Position numbers and translations under genes: made by a program
Assembly (NCBI GenBank): GCA_902462065.1
Contig: CABQAK010000002.1
Coordinates: 20,750 to 84,749, forward strand
From: an uncultured Collinsella sp.
GTDB taxonomy: Bacteria > Actinomycetota > Coriobacteriia > Coriobacteriales > Coriobacteriaceae
Length of the DNA stretch: 64,000 nt
Direction: 5' to 3'
Part shown: positions 35,397-42,922 of the stretch, one piece after another
Layout: the number at the start of each line of letters is the position of its first letter
Numbering within the stretch: position 1 is the first letter of the stretch
Notes under the pieces: generated by a model
What the model saw: only the letters and a program-made list of their open reading frames with translations
The model's database searches: none
Told to the model about the DNA's origin: nothing

Positions 35397-36779
35397 ATGG
35401 CAGAAGAAACAACCGCTGTCGTTGGGGAGGAGCATGAGCTCGCCTCAAAGCCGATTCCAGAACTCGTGCGCCGCTACACAATTGTGACCGGTCAGGGCAT
35501 GCTCGCGCAGATCATTATGGTCGTGCTCGAGGGTCTCGTGATGGGCTGGGGCCTGGGCGCTCACGGTCTTGCTTGCGTCTCGATCATCATGTCTGTCGAG
35601 TACATCAATCTGGCCTTCGGCAATCTCTTCGGTACGGGCGTGCCGGCCGTCGTGGGCAATCTGCTCGGCGCCGGAGACATCAAGGGGGCGAGTAAGGCAT
35701 TTAGCCAGGGTTTCTGGCTCACGGCGATTGTTTCGGTCCTGCTCGCCGTCGTGATGGCAGTCTTCACCGAGCCCATCTGTGCATTCTTTGGTGCAACGCC
35801 CGATATCATGGCTGACACGGTCGCCGGCGTGCGCACGTTCGCCGTTCTATTGCCGCTCACGGTCATCGGCCAGATGATCACCGCTGTTATGCGCGTCGAT
35901 GAGAAGGTCCAGGTCCAGGCAAATCTCATGACCGTATCTGCCATCGTTGCCATCTGCTGGCTCGCGCTCTCGACCTTCGTGCTCAAGCTTGGCGTCATGG
36001 GTGCCGGTGTGTACTATGGCCTGTCCATTGGCATCTGGGCCATCGGCATCTTCTGGTATGTTGGCGGCAAGAAGTCTCAGCTCAAGATTAACCTGGTCGA
36101 CCTCAAACTCGACATGGGTATCTGCGGGCAGATCGTTAAGATTGGCTTCCCGTTCTTCCTGGTCCAGGGTGCGACATTCGTCTTCAATACCGTTGCCAAC
36201 TCGCTGCTCGGCACGCTTGGCGGTGACATGGGTTCGCTCTACATCGCTGCATTCGGCGTAATCAACGGCTACATTCTCTACATCACCATGATGGTCGCCC
36301 AGTGCTTCTCCTATGGTTTGCAGCCCATCGCTGCCTTCAATGCCGGTGCCAAGGCATGGGCGCGTCTTAAGGAGACGCTCTCCTGCACGCTTAAGTACCA
36401 GGTTGTGACGCTGGCGCTGGTCACCGTTGTACTCTGGCTTGCCGCCACGCCGGTGTGTGCCTTCTTTGCCGGCAGCGATCCCGCGCTCGTTGAGGTTGCC
36501 GCCAACGCAACGCGTACCGTCATCCTGGCTGTTGCCCTGGGCTATCTTGCCATGACCATGTCGATGTACTTCCAGGCGAACGAGAAGGTGGGTATCGCCA
36601 CGTTCTGCGGCCTGCTCCGTTACGTGATCTGTTCCGTACCGCTCATGTACTTGCTTGGCAGCATGATGGGCGCGCAGGGTGTTTGGATTGCCTTGGTTGC
36701 AGCCGATGCCATTACCGGCCTGGTTTCCATTGCACTTGCTGCAAAGGAACAAAAGCGCCTGAATGGGCTCATTGCATAG
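35397..36779 (+). CDS. MATE-family efflux transporter
   Basis: Twelve-helix Na+ or H+ coupled exporter, 460 residues, with the two-fold repeated MatE architecture and the GTGVPAVVGNLLGAGD motif early in the first half. The ATG follows AGGAAAGGGGAG, 39 bp after the amidohydrolase stop, so the two are probably one operon. It may export the amidohydrolase product or a related amine. Terminates at a strong hairpin shared with the convergent luxR3. Confidence 0.88.
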   Translation: MAEETTAVVGEEHELASKPIPELVRRYTIVTGQGMLAQIIMVVLEGLVMGWGLGAHGLACVSIIMSVEYINLAFGNLFGTGVPAVVGNLLGAGDIKGASKAFSQGFWLTAIVSVLLAVVMAVFTEPICAFFGATPDIMADTVAGVRTFAVLLPLTVIGQMITAVMRVDEKVQVQANLMTVSAIVAICWLALSTFVLKLGVMGAGVYYGLSIGIWAIGIFWYVGGKKSQLKINLVDLKLDMGICGQIVKIGFPFFLVQGATFVFNTVANSLLGTLGGDMGSLYIAAFGVINGYILYITMMVAQCFSYGLQPIAAFNAGAKAWARLKETLSCTLKYQVVTLALVTVVLWLAATPVCAFFAGSDPALVEVAANATRTVILAVALGYLAMTMSMYFQANEKVGIATFCGLLRYVICSVPLMYLLGSMMGAQGVWIALVAADAITGLVSIALAAKEQKRLNGLIA

Positions 36780-36812
36780 CGTAGGGCCGCTTCTCATTCA
36801 ACGGCGAAATCA

Positions 36813-36848
36813 AAGGGCGTTCTCCGCATGGAGGGCGCCCTTTTTTAT
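36813..36848. terminator. Bidirectional terminator
   Basis: AAAGGGCGTTCTCC / GGAGGGCGCCCTTT stem followed by TTTTT, between the MATE gene and convergent luxR3. Confidence 0.8.
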
Positions 36849-37648
36849 CGCGGGATGTTTTGCATGGCAGTCATGAGGCCCAGGCGGTTGCTGACGCCGA
36901 GCTTGCGATAGATGGCGTTGACGTGCTTCTTGACGGTTGACTCGCTTATGAATAGCTCGTTTGCCATCTGTTTGTTTGTTTTGCCGTCGAGCATGAGCCG
37001 CATGACTTCGGCTTCGCGCGGTTGGATATTGTGTTCTGCAATGAAAACATTCAGCTGGTTTGTGTCTTCGGTCTGGGTGAGTTTAATGCCCCGAGGATAG
37101 AGGTTGGCGAGCGCGAGGCTCGCGTGCCGAGCGACTTCGAGCAGGATTGCGAGCTCGGTGTCGGTGAAGTCTCCGGCCGTGCGTTCGCGAAACAGGGTGA
37201 TGCTTCCCAGCGGGCTGTCGTTGTGCGCGAGCGTGGCCGTACAGCCAAAGTAGACGCCCTGGGGTTCCATCCATTTGCGATAGATGGGCGTGGCATCGCG
37301 TCGCTCGACGTCGACGAGGTCGAGGTCGCGGTAGACGCCGACCTTATGTAGGTCAAAGGACCATGTTGTATAGTCCATCGCGGCGTAGCGGTTGTAGTAG
37401 TCGCTCAGTGCGCGGTCGTCCATTCCGCTGCTTGCGGGGTGGACGTAGCGTGGGGCATCGCTGCCCGCCGCCTCGATCAGGTCGAACATGGCGATCCGAT
37501 GGGGCACGAGTCCTGTCGTTCCCTCGAGTGTCTCCTTTTGCAGCTTATCAACACCGTGTGATGCGTGGATTGCAAGCGCGAGCTCGTTGAGGGCGGTCCA
37601 GGTCGTACTGTCCAGCTCAATAGTCTGCTGTTTATTGCATGGGGGCAT
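36845..37648 (-). CDS. LuxR-family regulator with GAF-like sensor domain (luxR3)
   Basis: 267 residues from the ATG at 37648 (AAAGGACG site). Residues about 30-190 form a GAF-like domain, including [39 protein letters not shown]. The C-terminal LuxR HTH is at about 203-262 ([46 protein letters not shown]). Unlike luxR1 and luxR2 it is soluble. It is divergent from the second agmatine deiminase, which it may control. Third LuxR regulator in a 13-kb agmatine-related region. Confidence 0.87.
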   Translation of the reverse strand: MPPCNKQQTIELDSTTWTALNELALAIHASHGVDKLQKETLEGTTGLVPHRIAMFDLIEAAGSDAPRYVHPASSGMDDRALSDYYNRYAAMDYTTWSFDLHKVGVYRDLDLVDVERRDATPIYRKWMEPQGVYFGCTATLAHNDSPLGSITLFRERTAGDFTDTELAILLEVARHASLALANLYPRGIKLTQTEDTNQLNVFIAEHNIQPREAEVMRLMLDGKTNKQMANELFISESTVKKHVNAIYRKLGVSNRLGLMTAMQNIPR

Positions 37649-37826
37649 AGGGCGTCCTTTCCATTGTGGAACCCAGTATGTCATGTTCTCGGCCTGAATA
37701 GAACTTTAGGTCAGCAAATGGTATACCGGCGGTCGCTGAAAGGGGCTCGAGGGACCATTGAGGACATCTCGGTGCGGCCGCATCATGGTCTCGTCAAACA
37801 AAAGCACCGAGATTTAGGAGCTTGAA

Positions 37827-38948
37827 ATGAAGACTATCTACGAGAGTGAATCTACGCCTAAGAAGGACGGGTTCTATATGCCCGGCGAGTATGAGGAGCA
37901 GGAGCGCACCTGGATTCTGTGGCCGCACCGCTCCGACGTGTGGCGCTGCGGCGCCAAGCCGGCGCAGAAGGTCTTCACCGAGATCATCAAGACCGTTGCA
38001 CGCTTTCAACCCATCACGGTGGGCGTCAACACCGAAGACTTCCCCGCGGTGTGCGAGATCTTCGACGGCGTTGAGAACGTGCGCGTTATCCACATGGAGT
38101 ACAACGACAGCTGGATTCGCGACCCTGGCCCGGCGTTCCTCGTTAATGACAATGGTGAGGTTGCCCTTTCGCACTTCCACTTTAATGCTTACGGCGGTTT
38201 CATTGACGGCCTGTACTTCCCGTGGGACAAGGACGCTTCCATTGGCCTGCAGGTGGCACAGCTTGAGCAGGTTAACCGTTATCGTCCCGAGGATTACATC
38301 CTCGAGGGCGGCTCGTTCAACTGTGATGGTCAAGGCACCGTCGTGACCACCGAGATGTGTCTGCTCAACGAGGACCGCAACCCGCAGTACACCAAGGAGC
38401 AGATTGAGGAGAAGCTCTCTGAGTACCTCGGTATCGAGAAGGTTATCTGGATCAAGGACGGTATCGATCCGTACGAAACGAACGGTCATGTGGATGACGT
38501 CGCATGCTTCAGTGCGCCCGGCGAAGTCTGCTGCATGTGGACCGATGATCCCAACCATAAGTTCTACAAGGAGTGCCAGGAGGCGTATAAGACGCTTTCC
38601 GAGACGACGGATGCCCGTGGCCGCAAACTCAAGGTCCACAAGGTAATCATGCCTGCGACCTCGGTATATATGACCGAAGAGGAGGCCAGCACGATTGATC
38701 CCGTCGAGGGCGTGCTGCCACGTACCCCCGAGGACGCCTTCGAGCCGAGTTATCTCAACTTCCTGCCCATCAACGGTGCGGTGCTCGTACCGCAGTTCGG
38801 CGATCCCAACGACGCCCAGGCGCTCAAGGATATCCAAGCTGCTTATCCGGACCGCGAAGTCATCGGCATCATGACCCGTGAAGTCATCTACGGCGGCGGC
38901 AACATCCACTGCATCACCCAGCAGCAGCCTAAGGCGCGCTGTAAATAG
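37827..38948 (+). CDS. Agmatine deiminase (canonical paralogue 2)
   Basis: 373 residues, the usual agmatine deiminase length. It has the canonical substrate motif NDSWIRDPGPAFLVN, HFHFNAYGG, the His/Asp pair in NGHVDDVACF and nucleophile Cys362 in GGGNIHCITQQ. The ATG follows TTAGGAG. It stands alone with its own terminator, divergent from luxR3, and is more conventional than the operon copy at 28852. It could be the true agmatine enzyme, with the operon copy specialised, or the two may respond to different signals. Confidence 0.9.
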   Translation: MKTIYESESTPKKDGFYMPGEYEEQERTWILWPHRSDVWRCGAKPAQKVFTEIIKTVARFQPITVGVNTEDFPAVCEIFDGVENVRVIHMEYNDSWIRDPGPAFLVNDNGEVALSHFHFNAYGGFIDGLYFPWDKDASIGLQVAQLEQVNRYRPEDYILEGGSFNCDGQGTVVTTEMCLLNEDRNPQYTKEQIEEKLSEYLGIEKVIWIKDGIDPYETNGHVDDVACFSAPGEVCCMWTDDPNHKFYKECQEAYKTLSETTDARGRKLKVHKVIMPATSVYMTEEEASTIDPVEGVLPRTPEDAFEPSYLNFLPINGAVLVPQFGDPNDAQALKDIQAAYPDREVIGIMTREVIYGGGNIHCITQQQPKARCK

Positions 38949-38987
38949 CAGTTCCATGGTGAACAGGGCCTGATTGTCTGCACGTGA

Positions 38988-39024
38988 AAGTCCGCCGACT
39001 TCAATGGTCAGCGGACTTTTTGTG
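38988..39024 (+). terminator. Rho-independent terminator
   Basis: AAAGTCCGC / GCGGACTTT stem followed by TTTGTG, 40 bp after the deiminase stop. Confidence 0.85.
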
Positions 39025-39108
39025 TGGTGGTTTCAGCTGAACGGCGGGATGGGCGGCTTGGGTGTGCGGGCTCACAATCTGGGAAAACCAAACAGATTGG
39101 GGGCTTGT

Positions 39109-40191
39109 ATGATCGATTCGAAGGGAATCGTGCGACTCGAGGGCATGTTTCACAGGGCGCACCTGGCCCCCGAAGCCCAGCGCGCATACGATGCGCTACT
39201 CGAGTGCGTGCTCAACGGGCAGAAGGGCTGCGAGGTTTCGGCGCACGCTGGCATGGATACGGTCAAGGCGCTCGTGGAGCTTCTGCGGTGTGACTGCCCC
39301 GAGCTCATCCATCTCCTGGGCGGTGTGCACTACTGCCGTCATGGTGACAAAGTCCTGCTGGTGCCAAATTATGCCAAGGGATACAAACAGTCGATCACCC
39401 GACTCTATATAAATCTCGCCAAGATGGAGCACGCTGCCGCGCCGATTCTGAGCGCGGCACCGGCGGGCGCATCGGCCTTCGATCGGGTCTTGGCGATCTG
39501 TGCAAGCTTGCCTCGGGGCTCCATGACATCGGCATCACTGTAGGTGACTGGAATCCTCGCAACATCCTTGTGGGGGAGAAGGGCAGCCTGATGCTTCTCG
39601 ACATCGATTCGTATGCTTTTCACACTTTCAGATGTGAGCTACCAAACCACCTGTGCAGCACCGGGATATATCGCACCGGAGGTGCTCAAACTCATGGAGG
39701 CAACTGGCGTCAGCGATTTCGAGAGCCTGGCAGCCGCCACGAATGCCCTGGTGTTTACACCTCAGACGGATGACTTTGGACTCGCGGTCCATATCTTCAA
39801 GATGCTCAATCGCGGGATACACCCATACGCTTCTGGTGAGCTCGACCTGGACATTTTTGACCTGGATGACGACGACATTCCGCCTGCACCGTCTCTGAAC
39901 AGTTGCGTCTGCAATGGGCGCAGCCCCTTTGTGGGGACGCTGGTCGGATACGTTGTCCCGGAGTACGCTCTTGAGCTCGATGATTTTGGCGGTCTTATGG
40001 GCGAGGCTTTCCGTCGATCGCTGTATGGCAGGGCGGAGGAGCGCCTTGACGCACGCACATGGGCGCGCCTGCTCGACCGGTATCTATCCGAGACGGTTGT
40101 GTGCCAGCGGCGTGGTCATCTATACCACGCTTCGCAGCACGAATGCCCCTACTGCCGAGGAGAGCACGCCCTGTTAGCTCGACTTGGCTGA
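39109..40191 (+). pseudogene. Degraded transglutaminase-like / protein-kinase-like gene
   Basis: Three frames carry pieces. 39109-39543 begins with ATG behind GGGGG and encodes a region resembling the N-terminal part of Firmicute transglutaminase-like proteins (CPELIHLLGGVHYC). About 39500-39660, in another frame, encodes a kinase catalytic loop-like segment (GLHDIGITVGDWNPRNILVG, then LMLLDIDSY). 39613-40191, back in the first frame, continues with the activation-loop and C-lobe part (APGYIAPEVL, TDDFGLAVHIFKMLNRGIHPY) and a Cys-rich tail. The kinase N-lobe is missing and at least two frame changes occur, so it is a fused remnant. Confidence 0.65.
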
Positions 40192-40236
40192 TTGCTTTGG
40201 GCTGTCTTGGAGAAATCCGATGAGGCGGCGTGCAGG

Positions 40237-40887
40237 CTAATCCTGCGTGTCGCCTCCGTACATGTAGACGATAAAGCCGTCGCCGGTGTCTTGGCTGTGA
40301 TCCTCCAGGATGCGCTTCATGTTGAGATGCTCATAGAACTGCCAGTCGGAGTTGCAGTCGCTCATCAGGAAGAACTTGGTGCAGCCGGCCTTGGCGAGCT
40401 CGGCGCGCGCAAGGTCGATGAGCGCGCGGCCGAGTCCCTTGCCCTGCCAGTCGGGCACGATGATGATCAGGTTGAGCTGGCCTTGGGCGTACTCATTGCC
40501 CGTGGCGGCAAAGCGGTCGGCCGTGGCTTTCTCGCGGCTGTCGCCAAAGAGCGAACCCTCGAGCTTGGCGTCGGCGGTTTTGGCCATTTCGGTTGCCTGG
40601 ACGAACATCTCGTCGTAGCAAGGCGCCCATGCGGGATTGGTGCGCGGCTTGCCGTCCTCGAAGATGCCGATGCAGCAGGCAGCGATAATGCGGCTCTCGG
40701 CTTCGGCGACGAGTGCGATGGGGGAGCGCTGCAGCTGCATGGCGATGTTAAAGCGCGCGCAGAAATCGGCGGCTTCGACGTCACCGCGGTTGCGCAGCGT
40801 GTTGCACCACAGCTGGTTGTAGATGGCTGCAATGCCGGCAAGGTCGTCGAGGGTCGCAGCGCGCAGGGTTACGTTGTCAAGGCTCAT
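40237..40887 (-). CDS. GNAT-family N-acetyltransferase
   Basis: 216 residues from the ATG at 40887 (AAGGAG site). The GNAT acetyl-CoA motif is LIIIVPDWQGKGLGRALIDLARAEL at about residues 144-168, followed by the C-terminal FFLMSDCNSDWQFYEHLNMKR segment typical of the fold. Substrate unknown. It stands alone between the degraded gene and aroG-type gene. Confidence 0.85.
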   Translation of the reverse strand: MSLDNVTLRAATLDDLAGIAAIYNQLWCNTLRNRGDVEAADFCARFNIAMQLQRSPIALVAEAESRIIAACCIGIFEDGKPRTNPAWAPCYDEMFVQATEMAKTADAKLEGSLFGDSREKATADRFAATGNEYAQGQLNLIIIVPDWQGKGLGRALIDLARAELAKAGCTKFFLMSDCNSDWQFYEHLNMKRILEDHSQDTGDGFIVYMYGGDTQD

Positions 40888-41037
40888 GGAGGCTCCTTCC
40901 AAGTTGGGTCAGGCCACCTCTGAGTGTGACATGGACGCAGGGCGGCCGCATCGACCATTCGGCAGACGAGCCTCGATCCCTCGGGGACGGAGGGCCCTAA
41001 GAAGGAATGAGGGTGGATTTTCGGACACTTGCTCGAT

Positions 41038-41101
41038 GAGAGTGGATAATCTCCCACTTTTGGCGCGAACATAGGCCGAAAACGGGAGATTATCCACTCT
41101 C
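41038..41101. repeat. 64-bp palindrome upstream of the DAHP synthase gene
   Basis: Perfect 18-bp arms GAGAGTGGATAATCTCCC and GGGAGATTATCCACTCTC with a 28-nt loop containing GGCGCGAACATAGGCC. It has no T-run on either side. It lies about 130 bp before the aroG start. Could be an operator, a leader hairpin or another dispersed repeat type; no T-box or Trp/Phe leader peptide is evident. Confidence 0.6.
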
Positions 41102-41231
41102 GTGGTAAGCAAGTCCTCGTGTCATCCGTTCCCTTTTTGGTTGGTCGTGCTTGCACTTTAGTGTGCGACAGCGGATAATGCCGAGCATTCGACAATTCAT
41201 GCTTTGACCTATTTGATTGAGGAGGCCCCGC

Positions 41232-42263
41232 ATGGCCATGGATTTCAAACGCAGGCTGCCGATCCCCATGGAGATCCGCGAGGAAATGCCGCTTTCTGCC
41301 GAGCTTACTGCCAAAAAGCAGGCATTCGACGCCGAGGTCGCCAAGGTCTTTACCGGCGAGGACGCACGCAAGGTGCTCATCATCGGCCCGTGCTCTGCCG
41401 ACCGCGAGGACTCGGTGCTTGAGTACATGAACCGACTGGCCAGGGTCGCCGAGGAGGTCAAGGACAAGCTCATCATCATTCCGCGCGTCTACACCAACAA
41501 GCCGCGCACCAAGGGCACCGGCTACAAGGGCCTGCTGCACAACCCCAACCCCGAGGCGCCCGATGACCTGCTCGAGGGCGTCAAGGCCATCCGCCATATG
41601 CACCTGCGCGTTATTGAGGAAACGGGCTTCTTCACCGCCGACGAGATGCTCTACCCCTCTAATTACCAGTACCTCGTCGACCTGCTGAGCTACGTTGCCG
41701 TGGGCGCGCGCTCGGTCGAAAACCAGGAGCATCGCTTGGTGTCGAGCGGCATTTCGGTGCCCGTCGGCATGAAGAACCCCACCGCCGGTTCCACCACCGT
41801 CATGCTCAACTCCATCTACGCCGCGCAGGCGCACCAGAGCTTCATCTTCCGCAACTGGGAGGTCGAGTGCGACGGTAACCCGCTCGCACACGCCGTCATG
41901 CGTGGCTACATTGGTCTCGACGGTCGCACCTACCCCAATTACCACTACGAGCACCTGGAGCGCCTGGCCGAGCGCTATACCGAGCATGCCGGCTACGCCA
42001 ACCCGGCGGCAGTCATTGACTGCAACCACGACAACTCGGGCAAGCGCCCGCTGGAGCAGTACCGCATCTGCAAGGAGGTACTCGACAGCTGCCGTCGCAA
42101 CGAGTCCATTTCCAAGCTGGTCAAGGGCTTTATGATCGAGTCCTACCTGGAAGACGGCAACCAGCCGGTCGACGGCGGCGTCTTTGGCAAGTCCATCACC
42201 GACCCGTGCCTGGGCTGGGAAAAGACTGACTATCTCATCCACGAGATCGCGGAGCGTATTTAG
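41232..42263 (+). CDS. aroG: 3-deoxy-7-phosphoheptulonate (DAHP) synthase, class I
   Basis: First enzyme of the shikimate pathway, condensing PEP and erythrose-4-phosphate. The 343-residue product is of the AroF/G/H type: GPCSADREDSVLEYMNRLA, PRVYTNKPRTKGTGYKGL, VGMKNPTAGS and DCNHDNSGKRP are all present. The ATG follows GAGGAGG. Which aromatic amino acid controls it cannot be told, so the symbol denotes the family. A family 2 element begins directly at the stop codon. Confidence 0.92.
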   Translation: MAMDFKRRLPIPMEIREEMPLSAELTAKKQAFDAEVAKVFTGEDARKVLIIGPCSADREDSVLEYMNRLARVAEEVKDKLIIIPRVYTNKPRTKGTGYKGLLHNPNPEAPDDLLEGVKAIRHMHLRVIEETGFFTADEMLYPSNYQYLVDLLSYVAVGARSVENQEHRLVSSGISVPVGMKNPTAGSTTVMLNSIYAAQAHQSFIFRNWEVECDGNPLAHAVMRGYIGLDGRTYPNYHYEHLERLAERYTEHAGYANPAAVIDCNHDNSGKRPLEQYRICKEVLDSCRRNESISKLVKGFMIESYLEDGNQPVDGGVFGKSITDPCLGWEKTDYLIHEIAERI

Positions 42264-42415
42264 GTTCCGCCATCCTGCCGAACGGCGGATCGGCCGACGC
42301 TGCGCGGGCCGCATTTGGACAATCTGACGTTCAACTTCAAGGGCGCTACCAGAAGGTCAGCGCCCTTTCGTTTCACGTCACCTTGTCTCAAATGCGACCC
42401 GCTCGCTGACGTTTC
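42264..42415 (+). repeat. Family 2 multi-helix 3' element after the DAHP synthase gene
   Basis: Leader hairpin CCGCCATCC-tgcc-GAACGGCGG (two mismatches), linker GGCCGACGCTGCGC, outer stem GGGCCGCATTTG/CAAATGCGACCC, middle TGACGT/ACGTCA and apical AGGGCGC/GCGCCCT. The body is nearly identical to the copy after lacC, and the 3' GCTCGCTGACGTT is conserved. Confidence 0.8.
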
Positions 42416-42448
42416 CAAGACGTCGACGTTGCCGGGGTTGTCAAGGGG

Positions 42449-42514
42449 TTGGTGCAAGGGGGACAGGTTACTTTGCACCAGGTTGGTGCAGATTAACCTG
42501 TCCCCCTTGCACCA
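42449..42514. repeat. Paired family 3 GGGGACAG hairpins in inverted orientation
   Basis: TTGGTGCAAGGGGGACAGG with TTA forms one hairpin closed by CTTTGCACCA. Its mirror copy, ending CCCCCTTGCACCA, follows. The two together make one larger palindrome. Confidence 0.65.
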
Positions 42515-42553
42515 GGATGTGGTTTGCTTGCCGGCATCGGTAAGTCTTCGGCG

Positions 42554-42811
42554 CTTTCCAAGCCCAGTGGGCAAAAAATGCCAAATATGAGTACTGTTGC
42601 TGGCGTAGTATCATATCGACCTTACAAGATAATAGACACAACAGCAAATATATTCATTAACGTTGGCACACAGAAGCATACTAACGGGCGTTTTGATTAA
42701 TTTGAAGGCGTATAGAGGCCGTAAAGAGGTCATTTGAGGCGGTTTTGGCTGTTACTAAAAAGGTAACAGTACTCATATTTGCCCTTTTTTGCCCACTGGG
42801 TTCTAGAAAGA
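42554..42811. mobile_element. MITE-like element with about 37-bp terminal inverted repeats
   Basis: The left arm (42563-42600) starts CCCAGTGGGCAAAAA and continues CAAATATGAGTACTGTT. The right arm (42762-42800) is its inverse with three or four changed bases. Weaker symmetry extends to CTTTC/GAAAG at 42554 and 42811. The about 160-bp interior is AT-rich, has no gene and differs in composition from the surroundings. No clear target-site duplication is visible. Confidence 0.6.
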
Positions 42812-42855
42812 TCGCCAGCCGGGTCTCAAACAGGCAGCGCGCGTATCACGGAGCA

Positions 42856-42891
42856 CAAAAACGGGGGCGCAGGTTGTCCTGCGCCCCCGTT
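42856..42891 (-). terminator. Rho-independent terminator of the ABC exporter operon
   Basis: On the minus strand, stem ACGGGGGCGCAGG / CCTGCGCCCCCGT is followed by TTTTTG; 32 bp beyond the last ABC stop. Confidence 0.88.
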
Positions 42892-42922
42892 CTCGGGCGT
42901 CATCCGTTCCCTGCGGCAGTAT

